From: Streptomyces cavernae
Lineage (GTDB): Bacteria > Actinomycetota > Actinomycetes > Streptomycetales > Streptomycetaceae
Length of the DNA: 64,000 nt
Reading direction: 5' to 3'
NCBI RefSeq assembly: GCF_004023625.1
Contig: NZ_ML137710.1
Location: forward strand, 1 to 64,000
Shown here: in pieces, positions 31,484 to 40,639 of the stretch
Numbering within the stretch: the first letter of the stretch is position 1
How the letters are laid out: every line of letters starts with the position of its first letter
Notes under the pieces: model-generated
What the model was told of the DNA's origin: nothing
Seen by the model: the letters and a program-made list of their open reading frames with translations, nothing else
Database searches by the model: none
Position numbers and translations under genes: made by a program

Positions 31484-33079
31484 TTGAGTACGGGACCCGG
31501 AGCAGAATCCGCCCCCGCACCTGATCCTCACTACACCCTGTCCGCCCTCGAACGAGCCCGCCGCCCCGGTCCGCACGCGGTGTCCCCTGGGACGGCTTCG
31601 GCAGCGCATGTCACGCCTGCCGCTCCGGCCGCGCAGGAGATTTTCGCCCCCTCCGCCCCTACCCGTCCCCTGTCACCGGGAGCCGCGGCCCCCGGACCCC
31701 CGCATCGGCCTGAACGGCCTTGTCCGCAAACGCCGGACGGGCTGACGACTCCGGCCCCTGCTGGACCGGCGGCGACCTCCGCCGAGGTGTCCGAGTCCGC
31801 CACGTCCTCCATGTTCAGCTCGCTCAAGATCCGCAACTACCGGCTGTTCTTCCTGGGGCAGGTCGTCTCCAACACCGGAACGTGGATGCAGCGCATCGCC
31901 CAGGACTGGCTGGTGCTCAGTCTCACCGGGTCGTCCGCCGCCGTGGGCATCACCACGGCGCTGCAGTTCCTGCCGATGCTGCTGTTCGGTCTCTACGGCG
32001 GTGTCCTCGTCGACCGCATGCGCAAGCGGCCCACGCTGCTCGCCACACAGACGGCGATGGGCGTCACGGGCCTGCTGCTGGCCTTCCTCACGATCTCCGG
32101 TCATGTCCAGGTCTGGCATGTCTATGTGGCGGCCTTCGCGGTCGGGCTCGCCACCGTCGTCGACAACCCGGCCCGCCAGTCCTTCGTCTCGGAGATGGTC
32201 GGCCCCGGTCAGCTGCAGAACGCGGTCAGCCTGAACTCCGCCAACTTCCAGTCGGCCCGCCTGGTCGGCCCGGCGGTGGCGGGTGTGCTGATCACGGGCG
32301 TCGGCACCGGCTGGGCGTTCCTGTTCAACGGACTGTCCTTCATCGCCCCCATCGCCGGACTGCTCCTAATGCGCACCCGTGAACTGCACGTGGTCGAGCG
32401 GGCACCACGGGCCAAGGGACAGCTGCGGGAGGGCCTGCGCTATGTCGCCGGCCGTCCCGAACTGCTCTGGCCGATCGTCCTGGTCGGCTTCATCGGCACC
32501 TTCGGGTTCAACTTCCCGGTGTGGCTGTCCGCGTTCGCGGACGACATCTTCCACGCGGGCGCGGGCTCGTACAGCCTCTTCAACACCTTGATGGCGGTGG
32601 GCTCCCTGGCCGGTGCGCTGCTCGCGGCCCGCCGCGGCACGGCCCGGCTGCGCGTGCTCATCGCGGGGGCGCTGGGCTTCGGCGTGCTGGAGATCGTGGC
32701 GGCCGCGGCGCCGAACCTGTGGGTGTTCGCACTGCTGATGGTGCCGATCGGGATCGCCGGTCTCACCGTCAACGTCACCGCGAACACGGCCGTCCAGATG
32801 GCCACGGACCCCGCGATGCGGGGGCGCGTCATGGCGCTCTTCATGATGGTCTTCATGGGCGGCACCCCGCTGGGCGCCCCACTGGTCGGCTGGGTCACGG
32901 ACGTGTACGGCTCCCGGGTCGGCTTCGCCGTCGGCGGTCTCGTCTCGACCACCGCCGCGGTCGTGATCGGTGTGATCCTGACCCGGGTCGGCGGCGTCCG
33001 CGTGTCGGTCGCCTGGAACCACGGTCACCCGCACCTGCGCCTCGAGCCGCGACGGCAGCCGGCGCGGGCCATGGCCTGA
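31484..33079 (+). CDS. MFS multidrug-type exporter
   Basis: 531 residues, start TTG 31484 with AAGGAGG 9 bases before. The first 105 residues are cytoplasmic, Pro/Ala-rich and contain a dispersed intergenic repeat. The transporter core begins MFSSLKIRNYRLFFLGQVVS and has 12 membrane segments, with GGVLVDRMRKRP (motif A) and the RLVGPAVAGVL motif of the enterobactin-exporter-like MFS group. Probably controlled by the MarR protein upstream. Substrate unknown. Confidence 0.9.
   Translation: MSTGPGAESAPAPDPHYTLSALERARRPGPHAVSPGTASAAHVTPAAPAAQEIFAPSAPTRPLSPGAAAPGPPHRPERPCPQTPDGLTTPAPAGPAATSAEVSESATSSMFSSLKIRNYRLFFLGQVVSNTGTWMQRIAQDWLVLSLTGSSAAVGITTALQFLPMLLFGLYGGVLVDRMRKRPTLLATQTAMGVTGLLLAFLTISGHVQVWHVYVAAFAVGLATVVDNPARQSFVSEMVGPGQLQNAVSLNSANFQSARLVGPAVAGVLITGVGTGWAFLFNGLSFIAPIAGLLLMRTRELHVVERAPRAKGQLREGLRYVAGRPELLWPIVLVGFIGTFGFNFPVWLSAFADDIFHAGAGSYSLFNTLMAVGSLAGALLAARRGTARLRVLIAGALGFGVLEIVAAAAPNLWVFALLMVPIGIAGLTVNVTANTAVQMATDPAMRGRVMALFMMVFMGGTPLGAPLVGWVTDVYGSRVGFAVGGLVSTTAAVVIGVILTRVGGVRVSVAWNHGHPHLRLEPRRQPARAMA
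31706..31743 (+). repeat. Dispersed 38-bp repeat, copy 2, inside the MFS N-terminal tail
   Basis: CGGCCTGAACGGCCT ... GCCGGACGGGCT, the same element as at 21975-22012. Here it is read as coding sequence in the non-conserved N-terminal extension of the transporter, so a mobile or copied intergenic repeat has been absorbed into a gene. Confidence 0.7.
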
Positions 33080-33129
33080 GGCCTGTGCGGGGCTCGCGGG
33101 TCGGCGCCCGGTCCTGGAAGGCTGGCACC

Positions 33130-33702
33130 ATGAGACTATTCGCCGCCCTGCTGCCCCCTCCGGACATCTCCGCGGACCTCGCCTCCGCGGTCGGCGAGCT
33201 GCGGAAGCTCCCGGGGGCGGAGGCGCTGACCTGGACCGGCCGGCCCGGCTGGCACTTCACGCTCGCCTTCTACGGGGAGGTGGCCGAGGAGACCGTTCCC
33301 GAACTGTCGGAGCGGCTGGCGCGGGCGGCCCGTCGTACGGAGGTGTTCCCGCTGCTGGTACAGGGCGGGGGCGCCTTCGGGCAGGGGCATGCCCTGTGGG
33401 TCGGGGCGAACGGGGAGGTGGAGAGCATGCGGTTGCTCGCCGATCGCGCCGAGGCGGCCGGGCGCAGGGCCGGCCTCACGATGCAGGAGCACCGGCGCTA
33501 CCGTCCGCACCTCACGCTGGCCCGCGGTCGCGGCTCCGTGGATCTCGGGCCGTACGTGGCCGCCCTCGACTCCTTCGCGAGCCGCACCTGGGAGGTCGCC
33601 GAGCTGGTCCTGGTACGCAGCCATCTGCCCCGGTCGGGGATCGCGGGGGAGCAACCCCGCTACGAGCCGGTGGGGACTTGGGCACTGGGGGCGGGTGCCT
33701 GA
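33130..33702 (+). CDS. thpR: RNA 2',3'-cyclic phosphodiesterase (2'-5' RNA ligase family)
   Basis: 190 residues. The two HxT/S catalytic motifs of the 2H phosphoesterase superfamily are WHFTLAFYGEV and RPHLTLARG, about 105 residues apart. The family opens cyclic phosphates or joins 2'-5' RNA ends in vitro; the cellular role is unclear. Length is normal. ATG 33130 is used. The stop codon is part of the first unit of the G-rich repeat that follows. Confidence 0.9.
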   Translation: MRLFAALLPPPDISADLASAVGELRKLPGAEALTWTGRPGWHFTLAFYGEVAEETVPELSERLARAARRTEVFPLLVQGGGAFGQGHALWVGANGEVESMRLLADRAEAAGRRAGLTMQEHRRYRPHLTLARGRGSVDLGPYVAALDSFASRTWEVAELVLVRSHLPRSGIAGEQPRYEPVGTWALGAGA

Positions 33703-33912
33703 AGGGGGCTCTTGGGGGCCGGGGCCGGAAGGGGGCTCGCCGGGGCCGAGGCCTGAAGGGGCTCCGGGCCAGGGCTTGGAAGCGGCTCGGGGATGGCCCG
33801 GCAAGGGGCTCGGAGATGGGCCTGAAGGGCTCGAGGCCGAGGTCTGGAAGGAGCTCGGGGCCGGGGCCCGGAAGGGCTAGGGGCGGGTGCCTGAGAGGGG
33901 CTCGGGATGGCC
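33690..33912 (+). repeat. Degenerate G-rich tandem repeat downstream of thpR
   Basis: About eight units of 24-28 bp of the form GGCCTGAAGGGGCTCGGGG fill the gap between thpR and the next ORF. The first unit includes the end of thpR (GCCTGA). The many G runs of three to five could form quadruplexes. It looks like repeated duplication of the 3' end of thpR followed by decay. Confidence 0.75.
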
Positions 33913-33928
33913 GGTTAACCTCGACTGC

Positions 33929-34018
33929 GTGGACCCGAAGACCCGTAACCGGATCATGGCCGGTGTGCTCGTGCTGATGTTCGTCGTCGTCGCCGTGGCG
34001 GCCGCGCTCGGGAAATGA
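33929..34018 (+). CDS. 29-residue membrane microprotein
   Basis: GTG 33929 to TGA 34016 encodes MDPKTRNRIMAGVLVLMFVV then VVAVAAALGK: a basic start, one hydrophobic helix and a short end. The helix is free of charges and the composition is unlike random G+C-rich DNA, so it is likely a real single-pass peptide with its N-terminus inside. I recall similar short proteins annotated in Streptomyces. No ribosome site is obvious, so it may be leaderless. Confidence 0.6.
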   Translation: MDPKTRNRIMAGVLVLMFVVVAVAAALGK

Positions 34019-34122
34019 CCGCGGCCGCCACCACCGTCTGTGTGCCGGCTGCCGTCCGTGGAGCGGCCGCCCTCCATGGGGCGGCTGCCGTACGTGGGCC
34101 GGCTTCCGTCAGATGGCCGCCG

Positions 34123-35115
34123 TCACCAGGCGAACGCCTCGGGCGCCGGGCCCGGGCCCGGGAAGATCTCGTCCAGCCCGGCGAGGACCTCGTCCGACAG
34201 CTCGAGTTCGACCGCACGCAGCGCGGATTCCAGCTGTCCGGCCGTGCGCGGCCCGACGATGGGCCCGGTGATGCCCGGCCGGGTCAGCAGCCAGGCGAGC
34301 GCGGCCTCACCCGGTTCCAGACCGTGCTTCTCCAGCAGGTCCTCGTACGCCTGGACCTGTGCGCGTACGGCAGTGTTGGCGAGCGTGTCCGCCGACCGGC
34401 CGCTGACCCTGCGGGCGCCTTCGTTCTCCTTCTTCAGGACACCGCCCAGCAGTCCGCCGTGCAGCGGTGACCACGGGATGACCCCGAGCCCGTACTCCTG
34501 GGACGCCGGGATGACCTCCATCTCGGCGCGGCGCTCGGCGAGGTTGTACAGGCACTGCTCGCTGACCAGCCCGAACGTACCGCGCCGGGCGGCGACCTCG
34601 TTGGCCTGGGCGATCTTGTAGCCGGGGAAGTTGCTGGAGCCCGCGTAGAGGATCTTGCCCTGCTGGATCAGGGTGTCGATGGCCTGCCAGATCTCCTCGA
34701 ACGGGGTCGAGCGGTCGATGTGGTGGAACTGGTAGATGTCGATGTAGTCCGTCTGGAGCCGCTTCAGACTGGCCTCGACGGCACGCCGGATGTTGAGTGC
34801 GGAGAGCTTGTCGTGGTTGGGCCAGGGAACGCCCCCGTCCGGGGCCATGTTCCCGTACACCTTGGTGGCGAGCACGACCTTGTCGCGGCGGTCGCCGCCT
34901 CCCGCGAACCAGTTGCCGATGATGCGTTCCGTGCGGCCCTTGTTCTCGCCCCAGCCGTAGACGTTGGCCGTGTCGAAGAAGTTGATGCCCGCGTCGAGGG
35001 CCGCGTCCATGATGGTGTGGCTGTCACCCTCGTCGGTCTGCGGCCCGAAGTTCATCGTCCCGAGCACGATCCGGCTGACCTTGAGTCCTGTGCGTCCGAG
35101 CTGCGTGTACTTCAT
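34123..35115 (-). CDS. Aldo/keto reductase
   Basis: 330 residues, NADPH-dependent (beta/alpha)8 barrel. The catalytic tetrad is visible: Asp and Tyr in NFFDTANVYGWG, Lys in VVLATKVYG and His in IYQFHHIDRS. The cofactor region is GPIVGPRTAGQLESAL. It belongs to the class often annotated as YajO/GSP69-like reductases; the substrate is unknown. It is single and has a normal length. Confidence 0.92.
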   Translation of the reverse strand: MKYTQLGRTGLKVSRIVLGTMNFGPQTDEGDSHTIMDAALDAGINFFDTANVYGWGENKGRTERIIGNWFAGGGDRRDKVVLATKVYGNMAPDGGVPWPNHDKLSALNIRRAVEASLKRLQTDYIDIYQFHHIDRSTPFEEIWQAIDTLIQQGKILYAGSSNFPGYKIAQANEVAARRGTFGLVSEQCLYNLAERRAEMEVIPASQEYGLGVIPWSPLHGGLLGGVLKKENEGARRVSGRSADTLANTAVRAQVQAYEDLLEKHGLEPGEAALAWLLTRPGITGPIVGPRTAGQLESALRAVELELSDEVLAGLDEIFPGPGPAPEAFAW

Positions 35116-35176
35116 GGGCCTTAGCCAACGGCCTGGAGTGCGCTCTAGGCAAGGGTGGCCGGACTCCGTGCGCCGG

Positions 35177-35767
35177 TTACTGGTCGCGGGGAAACTCGCC
35201 TGTGTTGAGCGTCAGTTCGACTGGAGTACGGCTGAGGTCGAGGTCACCGCCGAACACCACGGTGGTCTCGGAGAGGTAGTCACCCTCCTTGGGCTGGGTG
35301 AACACATGGCACTTGCCCTGATAGGGGTCGGCGATGAGGTAGACGGGGACTTCGGCCGTGGCGTAGGCGGCCTTCTTCGGGCCGTAGTCGTTGGCCCCTG
35401 TGCCCTTGGAGATGACCTCGGCGACGAATTCGACGTCCTGGTAGCGCCACAGTCCCTTCGCGTTCTTCTCGGCTCCCTCGGTCATCACCGTCACGTCGGA
35501 GGCGAAGCCGTTGAGGTGTCCGGGGTAGTCGACGCGGACGTCGGACTTCACGCGCTGTCGGGGGTACTTGGTGCGCAGTTGCTCGACGATGTCCAGGATG
35601 ATCTCCCAGTGGGTGTCCCGCTGCGGCGACATGTAGATGGCCCCCTCGACGATCTCGACCTTGTATCCCTCGGGGGCGGGCATACGCTCGAGCGACTCGA
35701 ACAGATCATCGAGAGTCAGCTCGTCGTTCTCTTCAGCCATCTCGATCCTGTCGTCAAGGACGGTCAT
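35177..35767 (-). CDS. Uma2-family (DUF820) PD-(D/E)xK nuclease-like protein
   Basis: 196 residues from ATG 35767, with GGAGGAA upstream. Family features are EGYKVEIVEGAIYMSPQ, the acidic core GFASDVTVMTEG (Asp), VEFVAEVISKGTGANDYGPKKAAYATAEVPVYLIADP (Glu, Lys). Uma2 proteins are a large cyanobacterial and Streptomyces family with a restriction-enzyme-like fold and unknown target. Length normal; no partner gene nearby. Confidence 0.88.
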   Translation of the reverse strand: MTVLDDRIEMAEENDELTLDDLFESLERMPAPEGYKVEIVEGAIYMSPQRDTHWEIILDIVEQLRTKYPRQRVKSDVRVDYPGHLNGFASDVTVMTEGAEKNAKGLWRYQDVEFVAEVISKGTGANDYGPKKAAYATAEVPVYLIADPYQGKCHVFTQPKEGDYLSETTVVFGGDLDLSRTPVELTLNTGEFPRDQ

Positions 35768-35937
35768 CGTGGCGTTCCTCCCCGGCTGCCGCTCGATCGC
35801 ACGCAGCCGAGCGGTACAACGATACGCACGGTCACCGGGTCTCGGGGGCTCGTCGTCGGGCCCCTGTGCCTCGGTCATGCGTTCGCCAGGAGGGCTTCTG
35901 ACCGGCAGTGGCCTCCTGGGCGCCGATCACGCCGTCC

Positions 35938-36615
35938 TCAGCCGTACGCGTACGGCTCCCCCCACCCCCACGCCTGGTGCATCGCCTCCGCGAAGCTCGC
36001 CGCCAGCTTGTGCTCGCCGTTCGCGTTCGGGTGGGTGCCGTCGTAGGTGTCGAGGTTGTAGTCGTACGAGGGCGGGGTCGAGGCCAGCAGGATGGGGGAG
36101 CGGGGTTCGTCGAGGTCGGCGGCCGCCTTGGCGAGGAGCTCGTTGAACGAGGTCACTTCGGTGGCGAAGTCCGGGTCCGTGTCCACCCTGATGTTGGGGA
36201 TCACCGGGAGCAGTACCAGGCGTACCCGGGGGTTGCCCCGCCGTGCCTCGGTCACGAACTCGCGTACGTTCGCCGCCGTCTGGGTCGCGTTCGTGTAGAA
36301 GCCCAGGTCGATCAGGCCGAGGGAGACGAGGAGGAGGTCCGCGCGGTGGTCCCGGACCGCTTCGCGGATCAGCGGGGCCATGTGCAGCCAGCCCTCGCCC
36401 CAGCCCGCCAGGTGGGCGCGCGGGAAGTCGGGGTCCGCGTACGCGTACGAGTCGGCGGTGCCGGTGGCCCGGTCGTACAGCGTCTCGCGCGGTCCGACGA
36501 TCGCGAACGGGCCGCCGTACGTCGTCCGCAGGTGCTGCCACAGCCGGTAGCGCCAGGTGTGTTCACCCGCGCTTCCGATGGTCATGGAATCGCCCACGGG
36601 CATCAGCCTAAGCAT
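35938..36615 (-). CDS. SGNH/GDSL hydrolase
   Basis: 225 residues. The nucleophile is in PVGDSMTIG and the His/Asp pair in YDGTHPNANGEHKLA, so the catalytic Ser-Asp-His is intact. Block III, normally GxND, reads LLLVSLGLIDLG and lacks the Asn that helps form the oxyanion hole. There is no signal peptide. Probably an esterase or lipase-like enzyme with unknown substrate. Confidence 0.85.
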   Translation of the reverse strand: MLRLMPVGDSMTIGSAGEHTWRYRLWQHLRTTYGGPFAIVGPRETLYDRATGTADSYAYADPDFPRAHLAGWGEGWLHMAPLIREAVRDHRADLLLVSLGLIDLGFYTNATQTAANVREFVTEARRGNPRVRLVLLPVIPNIRVDTDPDFATEVTSFNELLAKAAADLDEPRSPILLASTPPSYDYNLDTYDGTHPNANGEHKLAASFAEAMHQAWGWGEPYAYG

Positions 36616-36714
36616 CCGCTCATCATGGTCGATGACGCTCGATCATGGCGGCCGCTCCGGTGTGAGACCGACCACGCGCGGTGAACGCCCAGCGGGGATG
36701 GCAGGCTTGAGGGC

Positions 36715-37707
36715 ATGCGTCCATCGCTTCCGTTCCTCGCCGGGGCCGCCGGGGCCGCCGGGGCCGTGCTCCTCCTCACGTCGGCCGTGCCCGCCGTCGC
36801 CGACGACGAGGGGTTCACCATCAAGGACCCGAGGATCACCGAGTCCAGCGGCCTCGCCGCCTCGCGGCTGCACCCCGGCGTCTACTGGACCCACAACGAC
36901 AGCGACGACGGGGCGTTCCTGTACGCGGTCGACAGCAGGACCGGGGAGACGGTGGCCACGATCACCCTGACGGGTGTGGGCCGGCCGCGCGACGTCGAGG
37001 CGATCTCCATCGGTCCGGGCAACCAGCTCTACGTCGGTGACATCGGCGACAACCTCGGCGGCAGCTGGGACTTCGTCTGGATCTACCGGCTGCCCGAGCC
37101 CAAGCAGCTGAAGGACCGGACGATCCGGGCCACCCAGTACGTGGTGAAGTACGAGGACGGACCGCGGGACGCCGAGGCGCTGATGGTGCACCCGAAGACC
37201 GGGCGGGTGTACATCGCGGACAAGAAGGAGGAGGGCGGATCGCTGTACGAGGGCCCGGCCGAGCTCTCGCCCAGCGGCACCAACGTCTTCAAGCGCGTCG
37301 CCGCGATCGACATCCAGGCCACCGACGGGGCCTTCTCCCCGGACGGCGCGCAGCTCGCCGTACGCGCCTACTTCGGCGGGACGGCGTACGCCTGGAACAA
37401 CGGGAAGATCAAGGAACAGGGACGGCTGAGCGTCCCCTCGCTGGGGCAGGGCGAGTCCCTGACCTACACCACCGACGGCTCGGAGCTGATGTTCGGCAAC
37501 GAGGGCGCGAACAGCACGGTGGAGCCGGGTGGCTTCCCGGCCGCTTCCGGGGGCTCGAACTCCGCCTCGAATGACGGCGGTTCGGCCGCGGGGGAGGCGG
37601 GCGAGAGCGGCGACGGATCGAGCGTCGACTACAAGCTGGGCGCGCTCGTCCTGGCCCTGGGCCTGACGGTCGTCCTCGGCTTCAAACGGCTGCTGCGCCG
37701 CGGCTGA
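36715..37707 (+). CDS. Secreted, membrane-anchored propeller-like protein
   Basis: 330 residues. An N-terminal signal peptide (LPFLAGAAGAAGAVLLLTSA, cleaved after AVA) precedes a beta-propeller-like region (SSGLAASRLHPGVYWTHNDSDDG, VGDIGDNLGGSWDFVWIYRLPEP, YIADKKEEGGSLYEG). A Ser/Gly linker and a C-terminal membrane helix with basic end (LGALVLALGLTVVLGFKRLLRRG) anchor it outside. No catalytic motif is recognised. The pattern NDSDDGAFLYAVD resembles esterase-like phytase-type repeats. Function unknown. Confidence 0.7.
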   Translation: MRPSLPFLAGAAGAAGAVLLLTSAVPAVADDEGFTIKDPRITESSGLAASRLHPGVYWTHNDSDDGAFLYAVDSRTGETVATITLTGVGRPRDVEAISIGPGNQLYVGDIGDNLGGSWDFVWIYRLPEPKQLKDRTIRATQYVVKYEDGPRDAEALMVHPKTGRVYIADKKEEGGSLYEGPAELSPSGTNVFKRVAAIDIQATDGAFSPDGAQLAVRAYFGGTAYAWNNGKIKEQGRLSVPSLGQGESLTYTTDGSELMFGNEGANSTVEPGGFPAASGGSNSASNDGGSAAGEAGESGDGSSVDYKLGALVLALGLTVVLGFKRLLRRG

Positions 37708-37756
37708 TCGTTCACTCGTCTTCGTCTTACTCGTCTTCTTCTTACGCCTCTTCGTC

Positions 37757-38539
37757 CTACTCGTCTTGCTCGTCGTCGGCCCGCCGCTGCGCGACCAGGA
37801 CATCCAGACCGTCCAGGATGCGCTGCAGACCGAAGTCGAAGTGGTCGAAACCGGGGGCGAAGGCGTCCTCGGAGAGGGAGGCCGTGACCGGGTAGCGGCC
37901 GGAGGACAGCACCTTCTCCAGGGTGGGGGTCTGCGCCTCCCAGAACTCCGCGTCGGTCAGGCCGGTGCCGCGCTCGGCCTCCTGCTCGTAGAGCCGGGTA
38001 CGGGCGGCGCCGACCACATAGCCGTCGATCATGATGATCGCCGAGATCAGCTCGGGATCGCTCAGCCCCATGGGCTTGATCAGGGCGAGCACCTTCTCCA
38101 TCCCGTCCAGCGCGCTCGGGCCGAGGATCGGGCGCGCCTGGTTGACCCGTAGCAGCCAGGGGTGGCGTTGGTAGAGCGCGAGGGTCGCGTGCGCCAGGTT
38201 CTCCAGGGCCGAGCGCCAGCTGCCGTCGCCGAGGCCCTCCGGTTCGTCGGACGGGCGCTGCACCCGGTCCAGCATCAGATCCAGGAGTTCGCCCTTGCCG
38301 GGCACGTACCGGTACAGCGACATCGTGCCGGTGCCCAGCTCCGTGGCGATGCGGCGCATCGACACCGCCTCCAGGCCGTCCGTGTCCGCGACCCGGACGG
38401 CCGCTTCCACGATCCGGTCCAGCGTCAGTCCCGGTTTCGGCCCGCGGCTGGGCCGTTTGCCCGTGTCCCACAGCAGTTCGAGGGTGCGGACGATGTCGCC
38501 GCTGCCGCTGGTTTCCGTGCTGCCCGTGCCGCTGCTCAT
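37757..38539 (-). CDS. TetR-family repressor of the adjacent ABC exporter
   Basis: 260 residues. The HTH is in LTLDRIVEAAVRVADTDGLEAVSMRRIATELGTGTMSLYRYVPGK; the C-terminal domain matches TetR_C-type efflux regulators. It is divergent from a DrrAB-like exporter, with paired operators between them. The 5' tail (SSGTGSTETSGSGD) is low complexity. Confidence 0.9.
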   Translation of the reverse strand: MSSGTGSTETSGSGDIVRTLELLWDTGKRPSRGPKPGLTLDRIVEAAVRVADTDGLEAVSMRRIATELGTGTMSLYRYVPGKGELLDLMLDRVQRPSDEPEGLGDGSWRSALENLAHATLALYQRHPWLLRVNQARPILGPSALDGMEKVLALIKPMGLSDPELISAIIMIDGYVVGAARTRLYEQEAERGTGLTDAEFWEAQTPTLEKVLSSGRYPVTASLSEDAFAPGFDHFDFGLQRILDGLDVLVAQRRADDEQDE

Positions 38540-38570
38540 GGCCGTAAGGATAATCCGCTGGACAGAAACT

Positions 38571-38606
38571 GGGTACGGTGTACTCTCAATCGGGTACGGT
38601 GTACTC
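38571..38606. promoter_or_regulatory. Tandem operators of the TetR repressor
   Basis: GGGTACGGTGTACTC occurs at 38571-38585 and 38592-38606, a 21-bp step (two helical turns). Each copy contains the palindrome GTAC-GGT-GTAC. They lie 32 bases from tetR and 33 bases from the ABC start, ideal for a shared repressor site. Confidence 0.75.
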
Positions 38607-38638
38607 AGTTGCTCGGTGGCTCAGGGTGAGGGGCTGTT

Positions 38639-39616
38639 GTGGACGGCTATGCGGTGTGGGCCGAGGGCCTGGAGAAGAGGTACGGGGAGAAGCGCGCGCT
38701 GGCCGGCTTCGAACTCGGGGTCAGGGAGGGCACGGTGCACGGACTGCTCGGTCCGAACGGCGCGGGCAAGACGACGGCCGTGCGCATCCTGTCCACCCTG
38801 ATCCGGCTGGACGGTGGCCGGGCCATGGTGGCGGGCCTGGACGTGGCACGGCGGCCGCGCGACGTGCGCGGCCGGATCGGGCTGACCGGACAGTACGCGG
38901 CGGTGGACGAGGTGCTGACCGGCCGGCAGAACCTGGAGATGTTCGGCCGTCTCTTCCACCTCGGCGGACGCCGGGCCAAGCGGCGCGCGGAGGAACTGCT
39001 GGAGCAGTTCGACCTGACGGACGCCGCGGACAACGGAGTGGGCAAGTACAGCGGGGGCATGCGGCGCAGGCTCGACCTGGCCGCGTCGATGATCCTCGCC
39101 CCGGCGGTGCTGTTCCTGGACGAGCCGACGACCGGCCTGGACCCCCGCAGCCGGGGCGAGGTGTGGGAGTCCGTACGGGCGCTGGTGGCGGGCGGGACGA
39201 CCGTCCTGCTGACCACGCAGTACCTGGAGGAGGCCGACAAGCTGGCCTCGCGCATCACCGTGATCGACCAGGGCCGGGCCATCGCGGACGACACCCCGGA
39301 CGGACTGAAGAACACGGTGGGCGGGGACCGGATCGAGGTCGTGGTCGCCGAACGCGCCGACATCTCCCGCGTGGCAAAGGTGGTCGCCCGGGTCACTGAC
39401 GCCGAACCGGAGGCGGACGAGGGGGACTTGCGGGTGCACGCCCCCGTCACGGATCGTGTGGCCGCCCTGACGGAGGTCGCACGGACCCTGCAGGACGAGG
39501 GCGTGCCCGTCGAGGACATCGGACTGCGCAGGCCCAGCCTCGACGACGTGTTCCTGCACCTGACGGGCCACCGCACCGAGAGCCCTACGACACAGAAGGA
39601 GGAGGCCGCGGCATGA
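38639..39616 (+). CDS. ABC exporter ATPase, DrrA-like
   Basis: 325 residues. Walker A is GPNGAGKTT, the Q-loop is LTGQYAAV, the signature is [11 protein letters not shown] and Walker B is [13 protein letters not shown]. The C-terminal extension (about 100 residues, [15 protein letters not shown]) is characteristic of daunorubicin-resistance (DrrA) transporters. Start GTG 38639 follows GAGGGG. The stop overlaps the permease start (ATGA). It should export a drug-like compound with the next gene. Confidence 0.93.
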   Translation: MDGYAVWAEGLEKRYGEKRALAGFELGVREGTVHGLLGPNGAGKTTAVRILSTLIRLDGGRAMVAGLDVARRPRDVRGRIGLTGQYAAVDEVLTGRQNLEMFGRLFHLGGRRAKRRAEELLEQFDLTDAADNGVGKYSGGMRRRLDLAASMILAPAVLFLDEPTTGLDPRSRGEVWESVRALVAGGTTVLLTTQYLEEADKLASRITVIDQGRAIADDTPDGLKNTVGGDRIEVVVAERADISRVAKVVARVTDAEPEADEGDLRVHAPVTDRVAALTEVARTLQDEGVPVEDIGLRRPSLDDVFLHLTGHRTESPTTQKEEAAA

Positions 39617-40440
39617 GCAGCGAGACATGGGAGCTGACCGGACAGCGGTCCCACGGACGCGTCTACTGGGCGCTCGCCGACTGCTGGAACGTCGTACGGC
39701 GTGGCCTCACCCACTACCAGCGCCAACCGGTCAACATCGCCTGGCAGTTGGGCTTCCCGATCCTGTCCGTCCTTCTCTACGGCTATGTGTTCGGCAGCGC
39801 CATGAAGGTGCCCGGCGGCGGGGACTACCGGGACTTCCTGATGCCGGGCATGTTCGTGATGACCATGGCCTTCGGATTCATCAACACGGCGACGGTTGTG
39901 GTGTACGACTCCACCAAGGGCGTCATCGACCGCTTCCGCTCCATGCCGATGGCCGCGTCCGCGGTCGTCGCCGGACGCGGTGTCACCGATCTCATCGTGG
40001 CCTGCGCGGAGTTGACGATCCTGATGCTCACCGCGTTCGCCATGGGCTGGCGGCCCGACGGCGGCCTGGGCTTCCTCGGCGCCTTCGCCCTGCTGCTGTG
40101 GCTGCGGTTCGCGCTGATCTGGCTCGGGGTGTGGCTGGGACTGCTGGTCCCCAACCCGGAGGCGGCGGGCGGACTGTTCGCGGTCGCCTTCCCGCTGACC
40201 ATGATCTCCAGCATCTACGTGGCACCCCAGCTGATGCCGGACTGGCTGGGTGTCGTGGCGGCCTGGAACCCGGTCTCGTCCACGGCCGCGGCCACCCGCG
40301 AACTCTTCGGCAGCCCGGTGGGCAGCGGCGACTCCTGGGTCGAGCAGCACGCACTGCTGATGGCCGGGGTGTGGCCGGTGGTGCTGACGGCGGTCTTCGT
40401 TCCGCTCGCGGTGCGGCGGTTCCAGCGGCTCAGCCGGTAG
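39613..40440 (+). CDS. ABC exporter permease, DrrB-like
   Basis: 275 residues, six membrane segments of the ABC-2 type. The motifs [32 protein letters not shown] and [15 protein letters not shown] are typical of DrrB. Translated by coupling from the ATPase gene. A strong hairpin terminator follows. Confidence 0.92.
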   Translation: MSSETWELTGQRSHGRVYWALADCWNVVRRGLTHYQRQPVNIAWQLGFPILSVLLYGYVFGSAMKVPGGGDYRDFLMPGMFVMTMAFGFINTATVVVYDSTKGVIDRFRSMPMAASAVVAGRGVTDLIVACAELTILMLTAFAMGWRPDGGLGFLGAFALLLWLRFALIWLGVWLGLLVPNPEAAGGLFAVAFPLTMISSIYVAPQLMPDWLGVVAAWNPVSSTAAATRELFGSPVGSGDSWVEQHALLMAGVWPVVLTAVFVPLAVRRFQRLSR

Positions 40441-40459
40441 GGCCGGAGCAGACGACCAA

Positions 40460-40485
40460 GGGCGCCCGGCGAGTGCCGGGCGCCC
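40460..40485 (+). terminator. Hairpin terminator
   Basis: GGGCGCCCGGC (40460-40470) pairs with GCCGGGCGCCC (40475-40485), an 11-bp stem with a 4-base loop, 19 bases past the permease stop. Confidence 0.85.
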
Positions 40486-40639
40486 CAGGGCGTCGTTCAG
40501 CGGGGGCACCCCGGTCGACCGCAGCTTCGCTGCGTTCGTGGCAGCCTTCCCGACGGTGGCTCATCGAACCAGATGCGACCTGCGCACTCGCATGATCACT
40601 CGGGCTGTGGATCAGCCCTGCACTCTGGGGGAGTCGGGT

